Made by a program: the position numbers and the translations under genes. Below are positions 1 through 9,568 of a stretch of 64,000 bases of DNA, one piece after another. The notes beneath the pieces were generated by a model. It was not told where the DNA came from and searched no databases. It saw nothing but the letters and a program-made list of their open reading frames with translations. Position 1 is the first letter of the stretch, and each line of letters starts with the position of its first letter. The DNA is from Bifidobacterium sp. 7101 (GTDB taxonomy: Bacteria; Actinomycetota; Actinomycetes; Actinomycetales; Bifidobacteriaceae). The stretch lies in NCBI RefSeq assembly GCF_000499285.1, contig NZ_AWUN01000003.1, positions 62,001-126,000 of the forward strand, read 5' to 3'.

Positions 1-1293
1 AGTCGCCTGCCTTTTGGTATCCAGAGGGATGTGGAAGGGAATCCAAGGATGTCTCGGACCTGGCTGCCCAGACAGAGCTAGTAACCGTAAGGACCGATTT
101 GCACAATCAGAGCCGAGTCAAGGGTTTGGCACAGTTGTGAGCAGGCAGCTGTGCCGCCGTCTTCTGTTTCGCCTGTATCAGCCGGTTATTCCATACCGAC
201 TTTCTACGCGATGATAAATACTTCACCATGGCTGGAGGACCAGATGGGGAATTAGACCACCGGGGTCCGCAGAGCCGTATCTTCAGCCTTACCAAACACT
301 GGTGAGGCATCGAAAATCGTTGCGAGGTGTCTTTGACTCGGGTGAGACCGAAGGAATCTGAGCAGCGCCTGGGCACTCCGGTGCACCAAATTGCGCCTCG
401 TGTTATGCCCGACTTTTGAGCAAGTTGAAGTTTTAAGGAGGGTCGATCACCGTTCAGCGGTTCACCTGCTTCGATCCGTTTGGTGAAACGGCCTGCCACG
501 CTCTGAGATTGGGGTCGGCGACCACTGTCGACCGGTTTGGACATCCATGTCATGTCTTCACTATTGTACAGGTTTATTTGCATGTTGGTTCCGGTTTAGT
601 GAAGAGGAACTTCTGGAAAGTGTGCTCGTTGTTGTCTGATGCTGGCGCGCCACATTCTCTGTAAATACTGTATGGAAAAGATGAAACTCAACGAAGGAGT
701 GCGAAGTGACCATACCCGGTACCTTTATAGAGTCTCATCGATATCCGCAACATGCTTTGCTCCAGGACCTCGTCTTGCCGATGGAACGACCTTGCCGCGG
801 ATGGAGTGAAAAGACAACTGTTGCGGTCCGGCATGCATCCAGGCGATTCTGGATGCCGAAGGACTTCCTGTACCGACTCTCGACACTTTGTTGGCTGAGG
901 GGATTGAGAGCGGAGCCTACGATGTCGCCAAAGGGTGGGTATTGAGGGGTCTTCTCGAATTGGGATGTTCCTATGGCTTGGATGGTGAGGTTTTCACTGA
1001 AGTCCCAATCGGTTTTCTGGAAGGTCTACCCGCAGTCCACGTTGCTCATATAGTCTCTGTATTTTGCAACTTACGGCCACTTGGTCGTATTTCGTGGCAC
1101 TTGGGCGTCTAGCACAGAAGGTGAAGTCTGCTGCTGCGATGATCCTTCAACCCAGGGAGCTACTGTCGAAGAAGTGGAACGGACTAGATTTTGGTCAGGT
1201 TTATCCGGTCGTGCGCTCATCTTGAAAGGGCGAAAGCCTGGCAGGGGTTGCGTTCGGTTATTGAGGATAAAGCTTAAGAAGCATATCTTGTTA
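1..1293. other. Decayed accessory DNA with no intact gene
   Basis: No reading frame here gives a convincing protein. The longest open frame, on the minus strand at 107-583, codes 158 residues I do not recognise. A plausible gene start exists at GTG 706 behind GAAGGAG (693-699), but its frame loses any protein-like character within about 80 codons, and a different frame (888-1112) takes over. This suggests a frameshifted remnant. The stretch runs into the aldo/keto reductase pseudogene to its right, so the whole of 1-1800 is best read as a degenerating gene block. I see no tRNA, IS element or CRISPR repeat in it. Confidence 0.45.
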
Positions 1294-1805
1294 CTCGAAG
1301 ACCCATCCAGTTTCTTTGACATTGCCAATGTTTGTCCGCATAGGAATTCTGAACGATATCTGGGTTAGGGCCTGAAGAAGTAGCGAAGTAGGACGGAATC
1401 GCCGTTGCCACCAAAGTCTTCTTTCTCCCAGTCGGATCGCTCCAACTAGCGCTTGCATTTCTGTTGGCCTATTATGCAGCAAATCGACCATAGCCTGGAT
1501 CGTTTTGGGAATAGACTACGTAGTTCTAATCAGTCACCGCTGGGAATACCTCATATCATCGAGGAGAATATGGATGCTCTGTACTATCTGGTGAAAGCGG
1601 GAAAAGTACGTTACCTGGGAGCAAGCGCCATGTACGCCTGAAATTCTGGAAATAATGATACGTGGCGGCAAGCCGCGGATAGGCTCCTTAGTTTTGATGC
1701 GGAGCCATATGGACCTGATCTATTCCCTCTGCCAGGACGGGAACATCACCATCGCTCCATACAGATCCTCTGCCTGGACGTCAAAATCGGACAAGGGTCT
1801 CAGCT
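1294..1805 (+). pseudogene. Aldo/keto reductase pseudogene, multiply frameshifted
   Basis: Pieces of the aldo/keto reductase fold occur in the right order in changing plus-strand frames. SFFDIANV followed by NSERYLG (from about 1309) corresponds to the usual FFDTANVY...SER motif with the catalytic Asp/Tyr region. IAVATKVFF lies near 1397-1422 (the ATKV strand with the catalytic Lys). VKAGKVRYLGASAMYA ends at about 1638, and a stretch around 1700-1770 matches the MQNHxNLxY...GIxxxPYSPL region. In-frame stops and frame changes separate the pieces, and the N-terminal beta-hairpin is not recognisable. The gene cannot make a working NADPH-dependent reductase. The order of motifs makes family membership fairly sure; edges are approximate. 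Confidence 0.72.
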
Positions 1806-1890
1806 AGGGGAGCGTTCATAAAGTCATATTCCTCGGGTCTGTGACCGTCTACTTGACTTTCGCAACTGGGAAGCTTCGATTGCGGCGAGA

Positions 1891-2865
1891 CTAACGAACA
1901 CTGTTGTGCTGTTCCCTCCAAGTGATTGGAGCGATCCCGGTTTCTCTGGTGAAAGCCGCGCTGAATGAACTGGGACGCGTATATCCGACCCGCCTGCCAA
2001 TCCGGGCAATGTCTTCCGTGGTTGATGAGAGAAGGAGGCGGGCCTGGTCCATTCTTTGCTCTCTGATGTACCTGGCCAGACTTGTGCCGGTCTGACGTCT
2101 GAAGGTGAGGCATAAACGTGTGCGTCCCACATACAGGGATTGGGCTATCTGATCGATGGAGAGGTCGCCGCCCAGATGGGATTTGATGTGGGTTTTGATC
2201 TGCTGGACCAGGTCTCGGTCGTGTGATGATTCGTGGCTCTGCTCAGGCGCGGAGGAAACCTGGGCCAACATTGCCATGAGGAGGTCGATGTGTGCTTTGA
2301 TGAGAAACTCCGTCTGGCCCGGCCTTCCGGGGGACAACTTTGACATGGCGGTTAAAGCGGCCAGGGCAATATCGGATGGCCAGGGTTGGCAGAAGGCGTC
2401 AAAGAGTCCCTTGACCTGGCCAGGCCATTGGTTTTCCAACTCCATGAAATAGTCGGGCAGGATGCAGATGCTTCGGGTCCGCGAGCGGGAGCCTGCCGGC
2501 ATACGGTTGGTGACCGAGCCCGCCTGTTGGACCAGGGAGACCATATTGTCCTCCTGCAACGTACACGGTTGCACCTCGTAAGGAACGGGGTTGGCTGCAG
2601 GGCTTTCATCCAAGATCAGGCAGGCGTAGTCGGTCATGGCGTACTCGCTGAAATCCATCTCGCGCAGGAAAGTGATGTCGTGCCATATGATCAGGCAATA
2701 AGGACCCACCGGATTGGCTTGGAATCTTCCCCGACAGATGTCGCCATCGACATGTCCTTCCAGTCCACCCGACCGGTGATGGAGTTCCATGCCAAGTTGC
2801 TCCACCTGGGGGCGGTACAGGGTCTGTATCTCACGGGATTCGGAGTCTATCGCGTGGTCTGTCAT
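1891..2865 (-). CDS. AraC-family transcriptional regulator
   Basis: The 324-residue protein ends in a double helix-turn-helix of the AraC/XylS type: LSIDQIAQSLYVGRTRL is the first helix-turn-helix and VGYTRPSSFSAAFTRETG the second. The N-terminal two thirds has no clear sugar-cupin signature and looks like the sensor half of YbtA/PchR-like regulators. The minus-strand frame is open further upstream to 3483, but that part is antisense to the ABC gene. The start at 2865 was chosen because it puts the gene divergent from the transporter and has an AGGTG-like ribosome site. It shares a 177-bp intergenic region with the fused ABC genes at 3043-6819 and most likely controls them. The inducer is unknown; siderophore or another exported small molecule is inference from the gene arrangement. 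Confidence 0.85.
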   Translation of the reverse strand: MTDHAIDSESREIQTLYRPQVEQLGMELHHRSGGLEGHVDGDICRGRFQANPVGPYCLIIWHDITFLREMDFSEYAMTDYACLILDESPAANPVPYEVQPCTLQEDNMVSLVQQAGSVTNRMPAGSRSRTRSICILPDYFMELENQWPGQVKGLFDAFCQPWPSDIALAALTAMSKLSPGRPGQTEFLIKAHIDLLMAMLAQVSSAPEQSHESSHDRDLVQQIKTHIKSHLGGDLSIDQIAQSLYVGRTRLCLTFRRQTGTSLARYIREQRMDQARLLLSSTTEDIARIGRRVGYTRPSSFSAAFTRETGIAPITWREQHNSVR

Positions 2866-3042
2866 TGCGCACCTGGTTTCATCCTGCCGGCTTTGTGCCG
2901 ATTTCGGCAGACTTTCGTTTTCGTTCGCACCTTTTATGGATTCATCCGTCGCTCTGTGACGGTCTTCCGGGCATTGACTTCTCAGATTACGTTCGATGGC
3001 AACGGACGGCAAGGGTTTTGAATGCAAATCAGGAGGAAAGGG

Positions 3043-5061
3043 ATGACCACAGACCAGGTGGATTCGGTAAGCAAGCCGAATCCTACAGAAGATAAAGCAC
3101 AGGGTGGGGGAGGCCGGCCTGGACAGGAGAGGTCGCATGGGCGTAGTTCCCTCAGGCGGCTGCTTGATTTCGCCGGCCCTCGCAAGGTGTTCTCCTATCT
3201 CGGCTGTGGTCTGTCCGCCCTCTCCACGATTGCTGGCCTTGGACCCTACATCTGCATATGGCTGGCGGTAAAAGACCTCCTCGCCGTTGCTCCGGGGTGG
3301 TCTCAGGCTAAAGGAATTGCCATATACGGATGGGCTGGATTGGGTTTTGCAGCGGCTTCCGTCATTCTGTACTGTGCAGGACTGTTGATGGCGCATCTGG
3401 CAGCTTTTCGGAGTGCCTCCAACATGCGTAAAGAGGCCGTAAGCCACCTGATGAGCCTGCCTCTGGGGTATTTCGACCTCCATGCTTCAGGCGAGTTGCG
3501 TCGCACCATTGATGGCTCGGCTGGCGATACCGAGAATCTGCTTGCCCATATACTTCCTGATGCAGCCGGCTCTTTCGCCATGATTCTGGGTATGCCAATA
3601 CTGATGCTGATTTTCGACTGGCGTATGGGCCTGGCCTGTCTCTTCCCCATCCTGATTGCCCTGGTCTGCATCCGTGTCATGATGAACGATCAGGGACAGT
3701 CCTTTATGAAGGAATACCAGGATGCCCTGGTGCGAATGTCCAAGACGGGAACCGAATATGTCCGTGGCATTCCGGTGGTCAAGGTCTTCCAGCAAACGGT
3801 TTATTCCTTCAAGGCCTTCCATGAGGCCATTGAGCATTACAGCAGAATAGCCGGGAACTATGCCATGAAAATCTGTCACCTGCCTCAGACCATTCAGATG
3901 ACGGCCCTGAACGGGACTGTGGTTTTCCTTGTTCCTGTAGCCATCCTGCTGGCTCCAGGGCAGAGTGACTTTACCTCTTACCTGACCGATTTCGCCTTCT
4001 ATGCCGTCTTCTCGGGCATGGTTCCCACGGCCATGACCCGTCTGCAGTTCTCCAGTGAGTCCTTCAGCAAGGCTGACGATGCCTTGGACAGAATCACCGG
4101 CGTGCTCAGTATTGATCCCCTGACGGTAGCTGCCCAACCGAAACACCCGAAGTCGGCGGATGTGTCTCTGGATCAGGCGTCATATACCTATCCGGGTGCC
4201 AATCGTCCGGCACTGGACCGGATTGACTTCAAGGTGCCGGAGGGTGGGATGGTGGCCCTGGTCGGTCCCTCAGGAGGAGGAAAATCGACCTGTGCCAGCC
4301 TGGTGCCGCGCTTTTGGGATGTGGATTCCGGCAGGGTCGCCGTGGGTGGTATTGATGTCAGGTCCATCGATCCCCACGATCTGATGGGGCAGGTCGCCTT
4401 CGTTTTCCAGACCAACAGGCTCTTTTCGACGACCATCCTGGAGAACGTCCGCGCAGCCAGACCGGAAGCCACTCCTGAGCAGGTCATGGATGCGTTGAGA
4501 GCGGCTCAGTGCATGGACATTGTCGACAAGCTTCCTGATGGGCTTAACACCATGTTCGGTTCAAATGGAACCTACCTTTCCGGGGGAGAGGTCCAGCGTG
4601 TGGCCCTGGCCAGGGCGATCCTCAAGGAGTCTCCCATTGTGGTCCTGGATGAGGCGACTGCTTTTGCCGATCCCGAGAACGAGGTCCTGATACAGAAGGC
4701 GCTGACCAAGCTGACCCGGGTTGAAGGAGGCCGACGGCGAACCGTTCTCATGATTGCCCACCGTCTGTCGACTGTGGCGCATGTCGATCGAATCCTGGTG
4801 CTGGATGGGGGCCGCCTGGTTGAGCAGGGCACTCATAACCAGCTGCTTGATGCGCAGGGTACCTATGCCCGTCTCTGGTCTGATTACGAGCGGGCGGTCT
4901 CCTGGAAGGTCGACAACTCTTCGAAGGCTGTCGACAAAGCGGATCAAAATCCCGCAGGCTTCACTGTGGTTGAGGATCGCACCGTTCCCGGTACAGAGCC
5001 ATTCGCTGCGGACTCGTCGACCGGTGATTCCGCCATCCAGAGGGAAGGAGGTGAGGCATAA
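3043..5061 (+). CDS. ABC transporter, fused membrane and ATPase domains (first half of heterodimer)
   Basis: The 672-residue protein has an N-terminal six-helix exporter-type membrane domain (about residues 45-335) and a C-terminal ATPase domain. Visible motifs are Walker A GPSGGGKST, signature LSGGE, Walker B IVVLDEATAFAD and switch histidine IAHRLST. The start at 3043 is set by a perfect AGGAGG at 3031-3036, six bases before ATG; an ATG at 3022 lies upstream of that site. Asp follows the Walker B glutamate at a distance as DEATAFADPENE, a variant I associate with YbtP/IrtA-like siderophore transporters rather than multidrug exporters (family memory, not searched). It abuts the partner gene directly and is divergent from the AraC gene. 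The substrate is unproven. Confidence 0.88.
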   Translation: MTTDQVDSVSKPNPTEDKAQGGGGRPGQERSHGRSSLRRLLDFAGPRKVFSYLGCGLSALSTIAGLGPYICIWLAVKDLLAVAPGWSQAKGIAIYGWAGLGFAAASVILYCAGLLMAHLAAFRSASNMRKEAVSHLMSLPLGYFDLHASGELRRTIDGSAGDTENLLAHILPDAAGSFAMILGMPILMLIFDWRMGLACLFPILIALVCIRVMMNDQGQSFMKEYQDALVRMSKTGTEYVRGIPVVKVFQQTVYSFKAFHEAIEHYSRIAGNYAMKICHLPQTIQMTALNGTVVFLVPVAILLAPGQSDFTSYLTDFAFYAVFSGMVPTAMTRLQFSSESFSKADDALDRITGVLSIDPLTVAAQPKHPKSADVSLDQASYTYPGANRPALDRIDFKVPEGGMVALVGPSGGGKSTCASLVPRFWDVDSGRVAVGGIDVRSIDPHDLMGQVAFVFQTNRLFSTTILENVRAARPEATPEQVMDALRAAQCMDIVDKLPDGLNTMFGSNGTYLSGGEVQRVALARAILKESPIVVLDEATAFADPENEVLIQKALTKLTRVEGGRRRTVLMIAHRLSTVAHVDRILVLDGGRLVEQGTHNQLLDAQGTYARLWSDYERAVSWKVDNSSKAVDKADQNPAGFTVVEDRTVPGTEPFAADSSTGDSAIQREGGEA

Positions 5062-6819
5062 GTGCTCGCCTCATTCAAGAAGAAGTACGCACTGTCCGAC
5101 CAAGGTATGAAGATCGTGGTTCTGGGAACGCTGTGGACCACGCTGACCAATCTGATCATCATGGCGGGAACGGCCTTCCTTCTGCTGGTCATGAAGGTTT
5201 TTGTTGAGCACCTGACAGCAGGGGCGCCCCTGCCGGGGATCTTGCCCTACCTGGCTGGTCTCCTGGCTTTTGCCTTGGTTCTCTTCGGCTCCTCCTGGTT
5301 TCAATACAGTTATTCCTATGGCGCGGTCTTCAGCCAGACCGGAACGCAGCGGATTGACCTGGCCGAGAGACTGCGCAAACTGCCGCTCTCCTTTTTCGGG
5401 CGGCGTGACCTGGCTGATCTGACCGATACCATTCTGGGTGATGTGGCCACCATGGAGCATGCCTACGCCCATGCCTTGAGCCAGCTCTATGGTGCGGTCG
5501 TCTCATCCGTCCTGATATTCCTGTCCCTTCTGCCCATCAATTGGGCTCTTGACCTGGCTGCCTTCTGGAGTGTGCCAGTGGCCTTCGCTATCATCTTTGC
5601 CACTCGTGGATTCGTTGAAGCTTCGTCACGGCGCACGAGGCAGGCCCAGGTTCGGGTCAGTGATGGCATTCAGGAGGCGCTTGACTGCGTTCGGGAGATT
5701 CACGCCACCAACCAGGAGGAGAGGTATCTGGGCAGGCTCTTCTCGATCATCGATGACACCGAAGCCACCACAGTCCGAACCGAGATGACCAATGGCCTCA
5801 TATTGAACTCCGCCATGGTGGTTTTGAGGTTGGGTGTGGCAACGACCTTCCTGGTGGCTGCCGGGTTAATCATTGAGGGCAGGATTGACTTCATGGTCAT
5901 GTTCCTCTTTCTCCTGATGGTCTCACGGATCTATTCCCCGTTTGATCAGGCGCTGATGCTGGTTTCGGAGCTCTTCCAGTCCCAGGGTGCGGCACGGCGG
6001 ATTCGTTCCATCACTGAGGAACCTGTGGCCGAGGGGAGTGCGGAATTCCGCCCCAATGGGCACGATATCGTCTTCGACCACGTTGCTTTTTCCTATCCTG
6101 CGCTTGCGGGTAAGGCGGTAGGCGAGCCGGTTCTTGAAGATGTGAGTTTCACCGCCCGGGAGGGGGAGGTCACGGCCCTGGTCGGCCCTTCGGGTTCCGG
6201 GAAATCGACCTGTGCTCGGCTGGCGGCTCGCTTCTGGGATGCTGCTGCAGGCTCCATCACCGTAGGAGGAGTGGATGTGAGCCAAGTGGATCCGGAGGTT
6301 CTTCTGCGCGACTATGCCGTGGTCTTCCAAGACGTGATGCTCTTTGATGACACGGTCATGGGCAATATACGGATGGGTCGGAACGGTGCTACTGATGAGG
6401 AGGTGTTGGCTGCAGCCAGGGCCGCCAACTGCGACCAGTTCGTCTCGTGCCTGCTACAGGGGTACCAGACGATGATTGGTGAAAACGGCTCCAGACTTTC
6501 CGGGGGCGAGCGGCAACGAATCTCTATTGCCAGAGCCATCCTCAAGAATGCACCGATTGTCTTGCTTGACGAGGCTACCGCCTCCCTGGATGTAGAGAAC
6601 GAGACACAGGTGCAGGAAGCCTTGTCGCAACTGCTGGTGGGGAAGACCGTCATGGTCATTGCTCACCGGATGCGTACCGTCGAGCAGGCCGACAAGATTG
6701 TGGTTCTGGGCCATGGGTGCGTGGTCGAGCAAGGCTCCCCGCAGGAGCTCATGGCCGCAGATGGTGAATTTGCGCGGATGGTTCGTTTGCAGGGGGCGAG
6801 CGCAGACTGGTCCTTGTAG
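5062..6819 (+). CDS. ABC transporter, fused membrane and ATPase domains (second half of heterodimer)
   Basis: The 585-residue protein has the same domain order as its upstream partner: six membrane helices, then an ATPase domain with GPSGSGKST, LSGGERQR, IVLLDEATASLD and IAHRMRT. Its GTG start follows the partner's TAA with no gap, and AAGGAGG at 5045-5051 lies inside the end of the upstream gene, so translation is probably coupled. Two non-identical half-transporters made from adjacent genes is the pattern of heterodimeric type IV ABC proteins. With the divergent AraC gene this resembles the ybtA-ybtPQ arrangement. Multidrug or peptide export is the alternative. Confidence 0.88.
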   Translation: MLASFKKKYALSDQGMKIVVLGTLWTTLTNLIIMAGTAFLLLVMKVFVEHLTAGAPLPGILPYLAGLLAFALVLFGSSWFQYSYSYGAVFSQTGTQRIDLAERLRKLPLSFFGRRDLADLTDTILGDVATMEHAYAHALSQLYGAVVSSVLIFLSLLPINWALDLAAFWSVPVAFAIIFATRGFVEASSRRTRQAQVRVSDGIQEALDCVREIHATNQEERYLGRLFSIIDDTEATTVRTEMTNGLILNSAMVVLRLGVATTFLVAAGLIIEGRIDFMVMFLFLLMVSRIYSPFDQALMLVSELFQSQGAARRIRSITEEPVAEGSAEFRPNGHDIVFDHVAFSYPALAGKAVGEPVLEDVSFTAREGEVTALVGPSGSGKSTCARLAARFWDAAAGSITVGGVDVSQVDPEVLLRDYAVVFQDVMLFDDTVMGNIRMGRNGATDEEVLAAARAANCDQFVSCLLQGYQTMIGENGSRLSGGERQRISIARAILKNAPIVLLDEATASLDVENETQVQEALSQLLVGKTVMVIAHRMRTVEQADKIVVLGHGCVVEQGSPQELMAADGEFARMVRLQGASADWSL

Positions 6820-7230
6820 AGGGGGCTTGGATCGACTCTTGGCATCGCCAAACGGCAGAGAAGGACAACACTACATCATAGGCAGTCAGATTATTTCCGA
6901 ACAAACTGAGGAACTAGTGGCTGAATGCGAGATTTCATTCCAAAATTGATTGTTCCTAAGGCTGTTCCGAGTAAGCTTGAACTGTTTACATTTATGTTGC
7001 TGACTTTATCAACGCACAGTATAAAGTTTTAATTTATAAGTTTTAATGTAAGCTCACATGCTTCACAAGGAGGTGGCTTTACAAAGAGAATTGGATCTGA
7101 CTGAGCCTCTTCTGCCGCTCGAAACAAGCCATGAAATTTGATCAGCATCATCAAAGGTAAGTTTCGCTGGACAATCAAGCAGCTCGGACATGTCGAAATT
7201 AGCCTGGTGGCGTCTGCGAAAGGTGGCACG
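6820..7230 (+). other. AT-rich intergenic region with possible promoter and leader peptide remnant
   Basis: This 411-base gap is clearly richer in A and T than the ABC genes on its left. A possible promoter lies at TTGCTG (6997-7002), 17 bases, TATAAA (7020-7025). The 10-mer AAGTTTTAAT occurs twice close together just downstream (about 7024-7050), which could be a regulator site. A strong AAGGAGG near 7070 precedes only a 22-codon GTG frame that ends at a TGA near 7140. This may be a leader peptide or the stump of a lost small gene, for example a peptide precursor. No function can be assigned. Confidence 0.4.
6997..7025 (+). promoter_or_regulatory. Candidate sigma-70-type promoter of the FtsX-like operon
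   Basis: TTGCTG and TATAAA are separated by 17 bases in an AT-rich stretch about 205 bases upstream of the first operon gene. The -10 match is five of six, the -35 match only three of six. No transcript data; prediction by eye. Confidence 0.35.
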
Positions 7231-7680
7231 GTGAGACGCTTTATGGATAGATCGATACTGAGGCTCAACAATCGCCTTGAGTTGGTCTTTCTGTATTTGG
7301 GCTGCTTTCTATTGGCTGGGTTTTTCGTGTATTTGAAACACCAGGCGGATGATTCGGAAGTGTTGATGAGTTACATCAAATTCATGATCGAAAAACGGCG
7401 CGCTTTCGTTCTGGGATTTTCTGCGTTTGTGTTGGTGTTTCTTTATCAATTGGTGACAAAAGCCGGAACTGAGGTCAGATGCCGGGTACTGGTGGGGGAT
7501 ACGTTGAGGCAGATAAAACTCAGGTATCTTGTCGAATGCCTGATATTGCTCGGCATTTCTTTCTTGCTTTCGACTGTGGTCCATCTGCTGTTGGGCTTCG
7601 AGATAGTCGATAGCTTCTATGTGCTCCTGGCCCTGGCCGCATACGTACTGTTGAGCGCTGTGTTCTTGGGGGCAAGATGA
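7231..7680 (+). CDS. Small FtsX-like membrane protein of an ABC operon
   Basis: The 149-residue protein has about four membrane segments: residues near 12-30, 53-72, 100-120 and 127-146. The order of a first helix, then a charged loop, then three helices with a soluble loop carrying DTLRQIKLRY resembles an FtsX/MacB permease in which the large extracellular domain has been cut down to about 20 residues. GTG 7231 was chosen because AAGGTGG (7219-7225) sits just upstream; a TTG at 7138 and an ATG at 7243 are alternatives. The stop overlaps the next start as ATGA. It is likely one half of a permease whose other half is the 407-residue neighbour. GC content is low compared with the housekeeping genes, which suggests acquisition. 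Confidence 0.6.
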   Translation: MRRFMDRSILRLNNRLELVFLYLGCFLLAGFFVYLKHQADDSEVLMSYIKFMIEKRRAFVLGFSAFVLVFLYQLVTKAGTEVRCRVLVGDTLRQIKLRYLVECLILLGISFLLSTVVHLLLGFEIVDSFYVLLALAAYVLLSAVFLGAR

Positions 7681-8900
7681 AGGTTTTCCGCTTCTTTCTG
7701 ACTCGTGTATTTCTCAGGAAACCAATCTTTGCCATAGGTGCACTGATCTTGTTCTTGATGGCCAACTACATGGCATTCCTGACAGCTCATAGTGTCTTGT
7801 CCACGCGTGAGGGATACCAGCAAATGGCGCATTTTGACAAGGAGGGAACATTCGTAGCGAACCTGGATCCGGATTCAGATTTTGGTAACAAGGACATCTC
7901 AAAAGCATCGATTCAGAAAGTCTACGATCGTCTGGACAGCCGATATCACTACGCGCTCTATACGGACGGAATGATGACCAATCTGGCCAATGGGCGCGGG
8001 GTTAAGGTTCCGGTGAGTTATATGAACCAGCGATATAACGACCTGGATGGGTTTCCCATTGCTCAAGGACGCGGGTTGAAGTTTGATTACAGCCTGGGGC
8101 GGAAGGATGCGATTCCCGTGTTGGTGGGCGAGGGACTGGCCGACGACTATCCACTTGGCACGCAATTCAAGATGTATGACCCTGCCCTGCTGCGAGAAGT
8201 AAGGGTGAAGGTCGTCGGTGTTATCGCCGAGAACTCGGTGCGTTCAAACTTCTACGCGCTTAATTCGAAGAAGTACTATAACTTTTCAGTAGTTGTGCCC
8301 GTCACCACGGCTTTCATCAAACAGGCCGATGTCAGTTTTAATATCAACGCGCTCAACGATCTCGTTCTATCTGATACCGATCGTGCGGACGTGTCCGAAT
8401 TGGGCGATTACATCGACAAGACGATTGGGGCCAAGTTCAACCTTTACAGTTATCAGGACAACATTGACTATTACAACGAATATTTGTTCTCTTCTTTGCG
8501 TTTTCTGACCGTGGCTTCCGGTGTACTGCTTATTCTCATCGTTTTGCTGTCTGTCTTGAGTGCACTGATCAGTGTGCGGGTAATGATGCGTGATTTCACG
8601 ATCAACCTCATGGTGGGGCTGAGCTATGGCAGACTTCGTCGGCTTTTCTACGCATATTATGCGGGTCTTTCCTTAATTGCATTGCTTGCTGTTTTCGCCA
8701 TGGCAGCTTATTCGCGGCATAGCTACTGGCGAAAGAAAGATGCATTCTTAATGACCTATGGCTTGTGTGGAATGATCAGGATGGACTGGCTGGCCTTACT
8801 TGTCGCGTCGCTGTTCGATTTTCTTCTGGTTGCTATGCTCGCTCAATTGACCACCTGGAGGCTCAGGCGTGTTCCTATCTCATTGGGGGTGCTGCAATAA
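7677..8900 (+). CDS. FtsX/MacB-like ABC transporter permease
   Basis: The 407-residue protein shows MacB topology. One helix lies near residues 14-34, an extracellular domain of about 235 residues follows, and three helices sit near 278-300, 325-345 and 370-390. The cytoplasmic loop RDFTINLMVGLSYGRLRRL corresponds to the coupling loop contacting the ATPase. The start overlaps the upstream stop (ATGA) and the stop overlaps the ATPase start (TAATG), so this is one tightly coupled transcript. Such permeases usually move or sense extracellular peptides and lipoproteins rather than pump across the whole membrane. Bacteriocin export or self-protection is possible from the gene layout, but no precursor peptide gene is visible. 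Confidence 0.75.
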   Translation: MKVFRFFLTRVFLRKPIFAIGALILFLMANYMAFLTAHSVLSTREGYQQMAHFDKEGTFVANLDPDSDFGNKDISKASIQKVYDRLDSRYHYALYTDGMMTNLANGRGVKVPVSYMNQRYNDLDGFPIAQGRGLKFDYSLGRKDAIPVLVGEGLADDYPLGTQFKMYDPALLREVRVKVVGVIAENSVRSNFYALNSKKYYNFSVVVPVTTAFIKQADVSFNINALNDLVLSDTDRADVSELGDYIDKTIGAKFNLYSYQDNIDYYNEYLFSSLRFLTVASGVLLILIVLLSVLSALISVRVMMRDFTINLMVGLSYGRLRRLFYAYYAGLSLIALLAVFAMAAYSRHSYWRKKDAFLMTYGLCGMIRMDWLALLVASLFDFLLVAMLAQLTTWRLRRVPISLGVLQ

Positions 8901-9565
8901 TGGACAAGGTCATTGATCTCAACCTGGATCATAAAACATACAGGAAGGGCTCATCTTCAGTCACTCTTCTTGAACATTTCTCGCTGACAGTCACCGAGGG
9001 CGAGAAGGTCGCAATCGTTGGAGAGTCTGGCGTTGGCAAGAGCACATTACTGAACATCCTCGGTCTGCTCGATACACGCTATGAAGGCTCTTACAGGCTG
9101 CTGGGCAGATCCGCGCGCACGCTGTCCGACCTCGAATCGGCCGCATGGAGAAACGAGAAAATCGGGTTCGTCCTGCAGGAATCAGCACTTATCAGCTCCT
9201 TGAGCATCGCGGACAACATCAGGCTGCCCCTGCTTTACGCGCGGACACCGCGCAAGGGGGATTCTCGAAGATTCGACCAGGTGGTGGACTCTTTAGGCAT
9301 CGGGTCGATACTGAGCAAAAAACCGCTTGAATGCTCCGGAGGGGAAAAATCAAGAGCAGTCTTCGCCCGGGCCATCATTATGAACCCCGAGGTTGTTTTT
9401 GCCGATGAGCCCACTGCCTCACTCGATTCGGAGAACCGGTCGAGGATCATCGCCCTGCTCTTTGCCCTGAACCGCGATTCGGGATCCACAATCGTCACCG
9501 TTACCCATGATGCCTCACTGGCTGACCAACATGATCGAATCATCAAACTTCAACGAAAGGACTAG
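8900..9565 (+). CDS. ABC transporter ATPase, LolD/MacB type
   Basis: A 221-residue single ATPase domain. Walker A is GESGVGKST, the Q-loop region is IGFVLQES, the signature is CSGGEKSR (Cys in place of the usual Leu), Walker B is VVFADEPTASLD and the switch histidine is in VTVTHD. Length and motifs match the LolD/MacB group that works with FtsX-like permeases; I also recall similar short ATPases in lactococcin 972-type bacteriocin loci. The start overlaps the permease stop. A three-base gap separates it from a tiny membrane protein gene downstream. Confidence 0.85.
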   Translation: MDKVIDLNLDHKTYRKGSSSVTLLEHFSLTVTEGEKVAIVGESGVGKSTLLNILGLLDTRYEGSYRLLGRSARTLSDLESAAWRNEKIGFVLQESALISSLSIADNIRLPLLYARTPRKGDSRRFDQVVDSLGIGSILSKKPLECSGGEKSRAVFARAIIMNPEVVFADEPTASLDSENRSRIIALLFALNRDSGSTIVTVTHDASLADQHDRIIKLQRKD

Positions 9566-9568
9566 AGC

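Noticed and set aside
107-583. 158-codon minus-strand frame near the left edge
   Set aside because: No recognisable domain, Arg/Ser/Pro-rich, in a region with other decayed genes; not convincing as a live gene.
2866-3483. Upstream extension of the AraC frame
   Set aside because: It is antisense to the ABC gene, lacks family similarity, and a natural start exists at 2865.
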